From contig JAGFXI010000053.1 of NCBI GenBank assembly GCA_017861095.1, positions 1-12,969 on the forward strand: a DNA stretch of 12,969 nucleotides, given 5' to 3'. Of this stretch, positions 6,467 to 12,969 are shown piece after piece. The translations under genes were made by a program, and so were the position numbers. This DNA comes from Deltaproteobacteria bacterium (GTDB lineage Bacteria; Desulfobacterota; Syntrophobacteria; BM002). Position 1 is the stretch's first letter. Each line of letters begins with the position of its first letter. The notes under the pieces were generated by a model, which ran no database searches, was not told the DNA's origin, and was given only the letters and a program-made list of their open reading frames with translations.

Positions 6467-8395
6467 TCATCGGGCGCGAAGCATGCTCGAAGTGACCGCG
6501 CTTTCCTGCCGGATCAGATCGATGAAGCGGGGGAGCTCCATGAGGCCGAGATCTTTTCCGTCTCGCCTTCGTGGCGAAATCCCGTCGGCGGCCACCTCCC
6601 GGTTGCCCACCACCAGCATGTAGGGCACTTTCTGGAGTTGGGCCTCTCTGATCTTATAACTCAGCTTTTCGTTGCGAGTATCGTTTTCCACCCGGATGCC
6701 AGCCTCGAGGAGCGTGCGGTATACCTTCTCCGCATGGGGTATGTGCCGGTCCGTGACCGTGACCACGATCGCCTGGACTGGCGCCAACCAGGTGGGAAAG
6801 GCCCCGGCATAGTGCTCGATGAGGACCCCGAGGAAACGCTCGATGCTTCCGAGGAGGACGCGGTGGAGCATAACCGGACGATGCTTCTCACCGTCAGGAC
6901 CAATATAGGAGAGATCGAACCGATCTGGCAAGGTAAAATCGCACTGAATGGTAGCACACTGCCAGCGGCGATTCAGCGCGTCTTTGAGCTTAACGTCGAT
7001 CTTGGGACCGTAGAAGGCTCCCTCGCCGGCGCAGATCTGGTAGGGGAACCCTCGGTCTCTCAAGGCGTTCATAAGGGCGGTCGTCGCCCGGTCCCAGTCC
7101 TGGTCGGTGCCGATAGACTTGGCGGGTCTGGTGCTCATCTCCAGTTCATAGTCGAATCCAAAGAGATGCATCATGTCCAGGGCGAAGTCTAGGATGCTCT
7201 TGATCTCGTCGTTGAGTTGCTCTGGGGTGCAGAGGATGTGAGCATCATCCTGGGTGAACTGGCGCACCCTGGTCAGGCCGTGGAGGACGCCGGAGCGCTC
7301 ATGGCGATGGACGATCCCCATCTCGAACAGGCGAAGCGGCAGGTCTCGGTACGAGCGGATCTTCGACTTGTAGATGAGCATATGGGCCAGACAATTCATG
7401 GGCTTGATGCCGTAGGACTGCCCCTCCACCTCCGTAAAGTACATGTTCTCCCGATAGTGGTCGAAGTGCCCCGACTGCTTCCAGAGGTCGGTCTTCAAAA
7501 GCTGCGGCCCGATAGCCATCTGGTAGCCCCGCCTGAGGTGAGCTTCCTTCTCGAAGGTCTCGAGGACGAAGCGAAGGAGCGCCCCCTTGGGATGGTAGAT
7601 CACCAGACCGGGCCCCACCTCGTCACTGATGCTGAAAAGGTCCAGTTCGCGGCCGAGTTTCCGGTGGTCCCGCTTGCGCGCCTCTTCGAGGAGCCGCAAG
7701 TGTTCGTCGAGTTCCTGCTGTGAGAAGAAGGCGGTGCCGTAAATGCGCTGCAACTGGGGTTTCCGCTCATCACCACGCCAGTAGGCACCAGCTACGCCGG
7801 TGAGCTTGAAGGCCTTGAGGTCCCCCGTCGTAGGGAGATGGGGGCCGCGGCAGAGATCCACCCAGGTCCCCTGCTCATAGAGCGAAACCCGAGCGGAGTC
7901 GAGCTCCTCGAGTAGTTCCACCTTATAAGGCTCCCCGCGCTCGGCGAAGAGACGGAGTGCCTCTTCCCGGTCCAACTCCCGCCTCTGGATAGGGAGGGCC
8001 TGCCGGATGATCTCCGCCATCTTGGCCTCGATCCGCGGCAGATCCTCCACGCTGATGGGCCGGGGGCAATCGAAGTCGTAGTAAAACCCGTTTTCGATGG
8101 CTGGGCCGATGGTGATCTTTGCCTCGGGGTAGAGGCTCTGGACCGCTTGGGCCATGACGTGGGACGTGCTGTGCCGGAGGATGTCCAGGGTCTCCTCATT
8201 GCTGCCGCCCACCGCCTCGATGGTACAGTCGTGATCCAAGGAGTGGGTGAGATCCACCAGGTTGCCGTCTACCCGGGCAGCAACGAGCGGATTATCCGTG
8301 CTGGGGATGAACCCCTTGAGCGCCTCACCGGCGGTGATCCCGCTCGGGAATCGCTGACTCTCTTCACCTTTCAGGCTGATTCGTATCTCGTTCAT
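6467..8395 (-). CDS. thrS: Threonine-tRNA ligase
   Basis: Full-length ThrRS, 642 residues from ATG at 8395. It charges tRNA-Thr and hydrolyses Ser-tRNA-Thr. TGS domain at residues 1-60 (MNEIRISLKGEES...). Editing domain with H75 and H79 in RHSTSHVMAQAV and C182/H186 in DLCRGPH, the expected editing residues. Catalytic core: motif 2 region VHRHERSGVLHGLTRVRQF and motif 3 in HRVLLGSIERFLGVLIEHY. The three zinc ligands are all present (C335 in KPMNCLAH, H386 in FTQDDAHILC, H511 in PVMLHRVLLG). The C-terminal anticodon domain begins near 537. An in-frame upstream extension to TTG 8512 runs through the terminator hairpin and adds 39 unrelated residues, so it is rejected. A clear SD before 8395 is lacking (only a weak GAAG). 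First gene of the translation cluster. Confidence 0.97.
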   Translation of the reverse strand: MNEIRISLKGEESQRFPSGITAGEALKGFIPSTDNPLVAARVDGNLVDLTHSLDHDCTIEAVGGSNEETLDILRHSTSHVMAQAVQSLYPEAKITIGPAIENGFYYDFDCPRPISVEDLPRIEAKMAEIIRQALPIQRRELDREEALRLFAERGEPYKVELLEELDSARVSLYEQGTWVDLCRGPHLPTTGDLKAFKLTGVAGAYWRGDERKPQLQRIYGTAFFSQQELDEHLRLLEEARKRDHRKLGRELDLFSISDEVGPGLVIYHPKGALLRFVLETFEKEAHLRRGYQMAIGPQLLKTDLWKQSGHFDHYRENMYFTEVEGQSYGIKPMNCLAHMLIYKSKIRSYRDLPLRLFEMGIVHRHERSGVLHGLTRVRQFTQDDAHILCTPEQLNDEIKSILDFALDMMHLFGFDYELEMSTRPAKSIGTDQDWDRATTALMNALRDRGFPYQICAGEGAFYGPKIDVKLKDALNRRWQCATIQCDFTLPDRFDLSYIGPDGEKHRPVMLHRVLLGSIERFLGVLIEHYAGAFPTWLAPVQAIVVTVTDRHIPHAEKVYRTLLEAGIRVENDTRNEKLSYKIREAQLQKVPYMLVVGNREVAADGISPRRRDGKDLGLMELPRFIDLIRQESAVTSSMLRAR

Positions 8396-8415
8396 AGTCG
8401 CTTCGTCAGTTGAGA

Positions 8416-8457
8416 GGAAAAAGAAAAGGCATCCGAGCTTGAACTCTCCGATGCCTT
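8416..8457 (-). terminator. Intrinsic-terminator-like hairpin between tRNA-Val and thrS
   Basis: On the minus strand AAGGCATC (8457-8450) pairs with GATGCCTT (8433-8426). An inner GAG/CTC stem and one mismatch sit above it, and TTTTCTTTTTCC follows (to 8416). It ends 20 bases before the thrS ATG. It can serve as the terminator of the tRNA-Val transcript. If thrS is transcribed from upstream of it, it would also be an attenuator in the thrS leader. No good promoter is visible between it and thrS. Confidence 0.65.
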
Positions 8458-8522
8458 CTCCAGAGATCCTATGTTCTGCCTCGCATGAATCCTGTTTGTA
8501 AGACCCGATCAAGATAGGGAAA

Positions 8523-8597
8523 TGGTAGGCACGTGGGGATTTGAACCCCAGACCCCTACCGCGTCAAGGTAGTGCTCTCCCCCTGAGCTACGTGCCT
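8523..8597 (-). tRNA. tRNA-Val(GAC)
   Basis: 75 nt including an encoded CCA. Acceptor AGGCACG/CGTGCCT with discriminator A; D stem GCTC/GAGC with loop AGGGGGA; anticodon stem CTACC/GGTAG with loop TTGACGC, giving anticodon GAC (valine); five-base variable loop; T stem TGGGG/CCCCA with loop TTCAAAT. All stems pair without mismatch. It lies between pgsA and thrS, with its own promoter upstream and a terminator-like hairpin downstream. Confidence 0.97.
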
Positions 8598-8613
8598 AGA
8601 AAAACGCACACTG

Positions 8614-8642
8614 TTACTATCAAGACTGGTCGCTGGTGTCAA
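8614..8642 (-). promoter_or_regulatory. Promoter of tRNA-Val
   Basis: On the minus strand TTGACA (8642-8637), a 17-base spacer, then TAGTAA (8619-8614), 16 bases before the tRNA 5' end. The -35 is perfect and the spacer optimal; the -10 is a weak match. It lies just after the pgsA stop (8665). Confidence 0.65.
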
Positions 8643-8664
8643 GCAAAATCTCCCCACCCCCGTG

Positions 8665-9219
8665 TCAGCGGGAGTTCCGCTGATTGTTACCGGCGTAGTG
8701 GAGGAGACGGAGTCCCCTGGCCATGTATTGAAACCAGGAGAAGAGAGTTAGGGCCGCGGTGAGGTACACGAGGCCGTTTCGGATGAGCGGATGGGGCGAG
8801 CTCAGGGAAGTGGCCATCGCGAAGATAACGGTAATAATCTGGGCAAAGGTCGTGAGCTTGCTGGGAATGGTTGGCCTGATCTCCACCTTAAAGTTCTGCA
8901 TGTGCAGCATGATGATCCCGACGACGATGAACACGTCCCGACTAAGGACGATGACGGTGAGCCAGTTGGGAACGAGGCGCTGGTATGCCAGGATCACATA
9001 CGTCGTCGCCAGGAGGAGCTTGTCCGCCATGGGATCCAGAAAGGCACCCAGTCTCGACTTTTGCCGGTAGAGGCGGGCGATCAGGCCGTCGAGGCCGTCG
9101 GTGATCCCGGCTGCCACAAAGACGATCAGGGCCTCCTTGGGCTGTCCATTGAGGAGAAGGATCACCAGGAGCGGTGTAAGAAGGATGCGGAGAATGGTAA
9201 GGAGATTGGCAATGGTCAT
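8665..9219 (-). CDS. pgsA: CDP-alcohol phosphatidyltransferase, probably phosphatidylglycerophosphate synthase
   Basis: A 184-residue integral membrane enzyme. The CDP-alcohol phosphotransferase signature D-x2-D-G-x2-A-R-x8-G-x3-D-x3-D is complete: D41, D44-G45, A48-R49, G58, D62, D66 (TDGLDGLIARLYRQKSRLGA, then FLDPMADK). The aspartates bind the divalent metals and CDP-diacylglycerol. Hydrophobic segments surround it: 6-23, 30-40, about 68-80, 87-105, 124-140 and 148-165. The N-terminus TIANLLTILRILLTPL is typical of PgsA, which makes phosphatidylglycerol phosphate from CDP-DAG and glycerol-3-phosphate. Other family members (phosphatidylserine or cardiolipin synthases) are less likely by length and N-terminus. 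Start ATG at 9219 lies 12 bases after the stop of the upstream gene; a C-rich spacer leaves AAAAGG at about -14 as the only SD, so translational coupling is likely. Confidence 0.93.
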   Translation of the reverse strand: MTIANLLTILRILLTPLLVILLLNGQPKEALIVFVAAGITDGLDGLIARLYRQKSRLGAFLDPMADKLLLATTYVILAYQRLVPNWLTVIVLSRDVFIVVGIIMLHMQNFKVEIRPTIPSKLTTFAQIITVIFAMATSLSSPHPLIRNGLVYLTAALTLFSWFQYMARGLRLLHYAGNNQRNSR

Positions 9220-9231
9220 GGGAAGGGGGGG

Positions 9232-10419
9232 CTACCTTTTCATGATGCTCACGGTGATGGAATCTTCGCCCACCGAATCGGTGCTGGTGGTGAAGGCGCC
9301 GAAGTCCCGGCCCTGGAGGGCGCGGCCCACTTCCTCGATCCCGCCTGAGAATACCACGGTAACGGACCCTTGCGCGCCTTGCAGCTGAACCTGATCGACC
9401 CGCGTCACCCCGGGGGCCTCTTGGAGGTACTCCTTGATGCGGAGAAGGTCGCCGTAGCTTCGCACGCCCAGGACACGAACCGTAACCTCCCGCGCCGCCT
9501 TGCCTCCGGTGATGACGGGAGCAAGTATGGCATCGGCGAGTTGGGATCCTAATCGTTCGGCGAGGGCCGTGAAGCCGTGACCGGGCGACGGTTGCTCGGG
9601 GGTCGGCTGCACCGGGATGGTGGCGGCGGCCTGGGTCACGAGCTGGCCGCTGTCAGTGCGGAGCGCCCGCAGCGACCCGGTGGCCGTGGCCGGGCTCCCT
9701 CCCGCCGCAGGCTGATGGCTCACCTCACCCGCGACCACGATCCGGGCGCCGAGAGCCTTTCCCAAGGCAGAACCGGGACCATCGCCCAGGAGCGGCTCCT
9801 GATACGTCTGGTCCTGGGGGAGTTTGCCCAGAAGCGAGGAGGGACTTAGGACGATGAGACCTCGGGAGGAAAAGACTCGCCCGATGGCCTGGGTGAAGGC
9901 GAGGCTCTGCTGTTCCGGTGGAGAGGTTCGCCACCACCAGACCCAGGGCGCCTTCGGCCCCGGCTTTTCGGCAACAAGGACGACCACGGTGGGACGTTCC
10001 GCGTCGGTCAGGAAGAGGCCGAGTTGCTGGAGATCTTGCCGCAGGCGGTCCATGTGAAGAGTGGTCTGCACCGTAACGCGATAAAGCTGGGGACCCTTCG
10101 TCTCATGAACGATCTGATAGTCCTGGACATAGGTCATGGAACGGTCGAAGATCCGTTCGCCGAGGAGCGGGTAGTAGCGGACGATGCGCTGGGCGGGAAG
10201 GAGCCTCCCCACCGTCTGCTCCACGGCCGAGCGGAGCGCCTCGCGGAGCGCCAGGTCCCGGGCGTCGGCAACCTCCCGCGACGGCGCCGGACCGCTCCCC
10301 GTTACCACGAGTGGTCGGCTCGCCTCGTCGCTCTGAGTCGACACGAGAGAGAGAGGAGCGACGAGAAGCAGGCACGTCACCAGGCCGGCACACACCAGGT
10401 GTAAAGGTAGTCGGGTCAT
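9232..10419 (-). CDS. Exported protein with FlgT-like N-terminal domain, function unknown
   Basis: 395 residues. Residues 1-29 form a signal peptide or membrane anchor (basic MTR, hydrophobic 8-26, no lipobox cysteine). Residues about 37-125 (PLVVTGSGPAP, then REVADARDLALREALRSAVE and QTVGRLL, then SMTYVQDYQIVHETKGPQLY) match the pattern of the flagellar assembly T N-terminal / LPP20-type domain of periplasmic proteins: a strand, a long AR..AL..A helix, then strands. Residues about 143-275 look like a TolB/CsgG-type alpha/beta middle part (VVVLVAEKPG, LIVLSPSSLL, ALGARIVVAGEV). The C-terminal part (about 310-393, VTVRVLGVRSYGDLLRIKEYL ... SVTVVFSG ... SITVSI) has a ferredoxin-like beta-alpha-beta-beta-alpha-beta order. 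A proline-rich linker lies at 270-282. It is coupled to pgsA. No flagellar genes are in the window, so the role is open: outer-membrane or envelope assembly is a guess. Confidence 0.78.
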   Translation of the reverse strand: MTRLPLHLVCAGLVTCLLLVAPLSLVSTQSDEASRPLVVTGSGPAPSREVADARDLALREALRSAVEQTVGRLLPAQRIVRYYPLLGERIFDRSMTYVQDYQIVHETKGPQLYRVTVQTTLHMDRLRQDLQQLGLFLTDAERPTVVVLVAEKPGPKAPWVWWWRTSPPEQQSLAFTQAIGRVFSSRGLIVLSPSSLLGKLPQDQTYQEPLLGDGPGSALGKALGARIVVAGEVSHQPAAGGSPATATGSLRALRTDSGQLVTQAAATIPVQPTPEQPSPGHGFTALAERLGSQLADAILAPVITGGKAAREVTVRVLGVRSYGDLLRIKEYLQEAPGVTRVDQVQLQGAQGSVTVVFSGGIEEVGRALQGRDFGAFTTSTDSVGEDSITVSIMKR

Positions 10420-10583
10420 GGCTGAGCTCGGATAAGACGTTACGTGAACCAGGGGATCGCAGCCGCTCTCCCGCGGCCTCCCTCCCGGGCACCCGCCTCG
10501 ATTTCCCGTGGAACCTCAGTGCTAGCCCCAATGATGTTCACTTAAGGGTCGAAAAGCTCCTAAGGATTCCAACAATTTCGCAA

Positions 10584-10598
10584 GAGGCTGTCCGACAA
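10584..10598 (-). repeat. 15-bp IS-end-like repeat (copy 2)
   Basis: gaggctgtccgacaa, exact reverse complement of 978-992. It lies inside the inverted-repeat element at 10521-10719, so that element may be a composite of several repeat relics. Confidence 0.4.
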
Positions 10599-10612
10599 CC
10601 CCAGAAACATTC

Positions 10613-10640
10613 TCCTCTCCCCCTGACGAGGGGGAGAGGA
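10613..10640. repeat. Strong GC-rich hairpin of dispersed-repeat type
   Basis: An 11-bp perfect stem, tcctctccccc / gggggagagga, with a 6-base loop (tgacga), followed by tgaaggtgaggggg. Sequences of this form recur in intergenic regions of many environmental bacterial genomes (recalled, not searched). Only one copy is in this window. No T-run follows on either strand, so it is not a classical terminator, though it may stabilise mRNA ends. Confidence 0.5.
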
Positions 10641-10714
10641 TGAAGGTGAGGGGGTAGAGCGTGGAGCCCATCCCCCTTTCCCCCGAGTGATGCCTTAAGT
10701 GAACCGTATTGGCT

Positions 10715-10731
10715 TTAGCCCGCATTATGCA
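10715..10731 (+). repeat. 17-bp direct repeat, copy 1
   Basis: ttagcccgcattatgca is identical to 12645-12661 and in the same orientation. This copy overlaps the outer edge of the right terminal repeat of the 10521-10719 element and extends beyond it. The two copies flank recJ. A chance 17-bp match in 13 kb is unlikely. Confidence 0.7.
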
Positions 10732-10851
10732 GGCCAGGTGCACAACGCCGCCGGATCGATGGTATCTGACCGTCGGTATGAAGGAAACCAGGCAACTTTC
10801 ATCATGTAGCACAGCCCTCTCGTAATTGGCAAGGCTTTACACCCCGGGTGT
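10732..10851. other. recJ downstream spacer, no gene seen
   Basis: Between the end of copy 1 of the 17-bp repeat and the recJ stop. It contains a short palindrome, acaccccgggtgt (10839-10851), right at the recJ stop, with no T-run after it on the minus strand. No terminator or coding frame can be supported. Confidence 0.4.
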
Positions 10852-12624
10852 TCAAGCGGGAGTCGCTCCCTCTTCCTCGTAGTCAGGGATCCGGAGCTCA
10901 AGCCGCCGTTCTCCGCGCCAGGAGTTCCAGGTTGGACTAAAGAAGAGGCGTTTCAGGGTCGGCGGCGGTTGGTCCGGCGTGGCGAGGTTGAAGCCGATGG
11001 CACCGAGACGGGAATCATCCTGGGAGAGCCGCAGCCGGAGGTGTCGGCCCTTGAGAACCTGCAGGCTCTCAACGCGGAAGTGTTCGCAGCAGAAGATGGG
11101 CTCCGGGTTCCCTTCGCCGAAGGGGCCCAGGAGCTCGAGGTGGGACACGAATGCGGGCGTGATCTCGCCCAGATGAGCTCCCGTATCGGCTTCCCGTGGC
11201 GGCGGGAGGACGCCCTCCATCTCAGAGAGGGCCTCATCCAGCGCGGCATGGAAGGAACCGAGCTGCTCAACAGCGAGACTGAGACCCGCGGCGACCTGGT
11301 GACCGCCGAAGCGGCCGAGATGAGCGCGGCAGGCGTGCAGGGCCTGGTAAAGGTCGATGCCGACGGGACTCCGCCCCGAGCCTTCCCAGCCGTGACCTCC
11401 CCGGGTGAGCAGGATGGCAGGTCTGGCGAAACGCTCTGCCAGTCTGGCTGCGACGAGTCCCAGGAGTCCCTTGTGCCAGGCCGGGGAGGCGAGCACCAGG
11501 ACTCGCCGGTGGGCATTCTCCTCATCATCCTCGATCTGGGCCAGCGCCTCGGCCAGCGTCTGCTCCTCCAGAGTCTGGCGGCGGCGATTCAGGTCGTCGA
11601 GTTCAGCGGCGAGCCCCCGAGCCTCTTCGAGATCCTCGGCGAGGAGGAGGCGAAGGGCGAGGTCGGCGCCGCCCAGCCGCCCGGCGGCATTCAGTCTGGG
11701 GCCGAGCCGGAAGAGTACATCCCAGACACTCACCTGGCTGCCCCCGAGACCGCACACTTCCTTGAGGGCGCTGATCCCCGGCCCGGAGGTCTCCGACAGA
11801 ACTCCCAGTCCCGCGGCCGTGAGGATGCGATTGGCGAGGGTGAGGGGAGCCGCATCCGCCAGAGTACCCAGGGCAACCCAGTCCAGGTAGCGCTTGAGGT
11901 TCGGCTGGTTGCTCTGGTCCCAGTGCCCGGAGCGGCGAAGGCGGGCCCTAAGAGCGGTCACCAGGTAGAAGGCCACCCCCACTCCAGCCAGGTGCCGGAG
12001 CTCATTGCCATCCGCCAACCTCTTGGGGTTGACGAGAACGAGAGCCTCACAAGGAGCCTCGGGCAGGTTGTGGTGGTCGGTGACGATCACCTCCAGGCCG
12101 AGCTCTTCGGCGAAACGGACGGTCTCACGATCGGAGCTACCGCAGTCTACCGAAATAAGGAGCCCTATCCCCTGTTGCTTAAGCTTCGCCATGGCTCCCG
12201 GGTTCAGACCGTAGCCTTCGAGGAGACGATGGGGCAGGTACCATCGTACCTTGGCGCCGAGACTCGCCAGGAAGTGAAAGAGGAGGGCGGTCGCGGTGAC
12301 ACCATCCACGTCGTAGTCCCCAAAGACTGCGATGGGCTCATCGGCACGGAGAGCGTCCATGATGCGGGTGACGGCCGGTTCCAGATCGGGAATCTGGTTT
12401 GGATCGGGAAGGTCCTGGAGCCGGCGGGCGAGAACGCGGCGCGCCGTGGAGGGCTCATTGATGCCGCGGGCGGCTAGGACTCGAGCCACAAGGGGAGACA
12501 CCCTGAGGGCCGCGGCGAGAGAGGTTGCCGCGCCAGGATCGACACTCCGGAATCGCCAACGGAAGCGGCGCCCCTGGATCGTCTCATCCCGTGAATGGGT
12601 CTGCTCTCGCGCCGATCGACTCAC
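10852..12624 (-). CDS. recJ: Single-stranded-DNA-specific 5'-3' exonuclease RecJ
   Basis: 590 residues, normal for RecJ, a DHH-superfamily nuclease used in recombination (RecFOR pathway), base-excision and mismatch repair. Motifs in order: FGDYDVDG (101-108), SVDCG (158-162), VTDHH (181-185), LGTLADAAPL (252-261; the family more often has ADVVPL), GPRLNAAGRL (308-317). These carry the Mn-binding Asp/His residues. The DHHA1 half follows: SPAWHKGLLGLVAARLAERF (380-399), SGRSPVGIDLYQAL, and FGGHQVAAGLSL with the GGH at 440-442. A C-terminal OB-type region (FGEGNPEPIFCCEHFRV, then LQVLKGRHLRLRL) completes it. Start GTG at 12624 with AGGAGG four bases upstream (12634-12629); FRWRFRSVDP at residues 21-30 corresponds to the usual N-terminus. 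The 17-bp repeat at 12645 sits 21 bases before the start. Confidence 0.97.
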   Translation of the reverse strand: MSRSAREQTHSRDETIQGRRFRWRFRSVDPGAATSLAAALRVSPLVARVLAARGINEPSTARRVLARRLQDLPDPNQIPDLEPAVTRIMDALRADEPIAVFGDYDVDGVTATALLFHFLASLGAKVRWYLPHRLLEGYGLNPGAMAKLKQQGIGLLISVDCGSSDRETVRFAEELGLEVIVTDHHNLPEAPCEALVLVNPKRLADGNELRHLAGVGVAFYLVTALRARLRRSGHWDQSNQPNLKRYLDWVALGTLADAAPLTLANRILTAAGLGVLSETSGPGISALKEVCGLGGSQVSVWDVLFRLGPRLNAAGRLGGADLALRLLLAEDLEEARGLAAELDDLNRRRQTLEEQTLAEALAQIEDDEENAHRRVLVLASPAWHKGLLGLVAARLAERFARPAILLTRGGHGWEGSGRSPVGIDLYQALHACRAHLGRFGGHQVAAGLSLAVEQLGSFHAALDEALSEMEGVLPPPREADTGAHLGEITPAFVSHLELLGPFGEGNPEPIFCCEHFRVESLQVLKGRHLRLRLSQDDSRLGAIGFNLATPDQPPPTLKRLFFSPTWNSWRGERRLELRIPDYEEEGATPA

Positions 12625-12644
12625 TCCGCCTCCTGCACCGTCGG

Positions 12645-12661
12645 TTAGCCCGCATTATGCA
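12645..12661 (+). repeat. 17-bp direct repeat, copy 2, next to the recJ start
   Basis: ttagcccgcattatgca, identical to 10715-10731. On the minus strand it contains CATAAT, a fair -10 box, 30 bases before the recJ GTG; no good -35 lies 16-18 bases further upstream. It may be a solo end of the same type of element. Confidence 0.65.
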
Positions 12662-12969
12662 CGAACCACCTGCTGCGATGGAGTGGGCTGCGGCAGGGGG
12701 GTCCATTCGGCAAAGACGTCACGCCGAGGCGTGATCGCGGCATTGATAGTATCGAGTGAGGCTTGGCGTTGTAGCGAAGGGGCGCACAAAATCCTGGAAG
12801 CCTCTCTGCGGGCAAAGGAGGTAGTGGCTCCGGATGCGCTTTGCCTCATAGACCCCCCTGCCTCCAGCGCCGCCCCGGTCTGAACACCCGGGAGCCGGGC
12901 GTCCTGGGGTCTCACACCTTGCGACGTACTGACAAGTACGCCTCAGGTCCGAGTACCGCGGGACGGTTG
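12662..12969. other. Region upstream of recJ, no recognised gene
   Basis: A minus-strand frame is open from the window edge down to a TGA at 12721-12719. Its translation is rich in Arg, Cys and Gly, matches no family I know, and may be non-coding. Two palindromes are visible: tcacgcc-ga-ggcgtga (12719-12734), which contains that TGA, and cgtact-gaca-agtacg (12925-12940). The first could be a weak transcript end for an operon beyond the edge. Confidence 0.35.

Larger units (their letters stand above)
10521..10719. mobile_element. About 200-bp non-autonomous element with 27-bp imperfect terminal inverted repeats
   Basis: 10521-10547 and the reverse complement of 10693-10719 agree at 21 of 27 positions, including a perfect 12-bp inner core (gttcacttaagg at 10536-10547; ccttaagtgaac at 10693-10704). 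No transposase frame lies between them, so it looks like a MITE or an internally deleted IS. The interior holds a 15-bp IS-end-like string (10584-10598) and a strong hairpin (10613-10640). The target-site duplication is not evident. IS family not assigned. Confidence 0.55.

Noticed and set aside
8396..8512. N-terminal extension of ThrRS by 39 residues from a TTG
   Set aside because: The extension lies through a terminator-like hairpin and does not resemble ThrRS; the TGS domain begins normally at ATG 8395.
10522..10812. A 96-codon minus-strand open frame
   Set aside because: It runs across both terminal repeats and the hairpin of the repeat element and has no protein-like pattern.
10969..12477. 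A 502-codon open frame on the plus strand
   Set aside because: It is the antisense of recJ, whose motifs are complete. The plus-strand translation shows no domain and the frame is open because of high GC and third-position bias.
12881..12892. tgaacacccggg, inverted match to 10843-10854
   Set aside because: A 12-bp GC-rich match is expected by chance several times in 13 kb, and the second copy includes the recJ stop codon.
12655..12915. An 86-codon minus-strand open frame upstream of recJ
   Set aside because: No domain, no convincing SD, and composition unlike the neighbouring genes; it also overlaps the 17-bp repeat.
1..12969. CRISPR arrays, toxin-antitoxin or defence genes
   Set aside because: No regularly spaced repeats and no genes of these families were seen on either strand.

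Overview
The window is a bacterial chromosome segment in which every gene I can support lies on the minus strand. It reads from high to low coordinates: recJ; a secreted FlgT-like protein and pgsA; tRNA-Val; the translation cluster thrS-infC-rpmI-rplT-pheS-pheT; a MerR-type regulator; then mglB and the start of mglA. G+C is high (roughly 60 % by eye), and this creates many long antisense open frames. The gene order with a MerR gene after pheT, the MglA/MglB pair and encoded CCA on the tRNA suggest a Gram-negative lineage such as Desulfobacterota/Deltaproteobacteria or Methylomirabilota (NC10). That placement is inference; no 16S or clear marker is present.

Region by region (minus-strand direction). 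12969-12625: no recognisable gene; a 17-bp repeat copy lies just upstream of recJ. 12624-10852: recJ, single-strand exonuclease. 10851-10420: non-coding and rich in repeats, with a roughly 200-bp element bounded by 27-bp imperfect inverted repeats and containing a strong GC-rich hairpin. 10419-8665: a signal-peptide protein closely followed by pgsA (phosphatidylglycerophosphate synthase family). 8642-8523: tRNA-Val(GAC) with its own TTGACA promoter. 8457-8416: an intrinsic-terminator-like hairpin in the thrS leader. 8395-1100: thrS, infC (non-AUG start), an internal promoter, rpmI, rplT, pheS and pheT. Together these supply two aminoacyl-tRNA synthetases, initiation factor IF3 and ribosomal proteins bL35 and bL20.

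At 1355-1323 the 3' end of pheT runs directly into the HTH domain of the MerR gene in another frame. Neither gene has its normal boundary there, so part of the sequence seems to be missing, either biologically or by assembly error. 1044-575 is non-coding, with one IS-end-like repeat, a strong palindrome and a plausible promoter for mglBA. 568-1 holds mglB (Roadblock/LC7) and the first 56 codons of mglA (Ras-like GTPase). 

I found no CRISPR array, toxin-antitoxin module or defence system. The most interesting points are the collapsed pheT/MerR junction, the inverted-repeat element and its shared 17-mer around recJ, the terminator inside the thrS leader, and the ATA/ATC start of infC.
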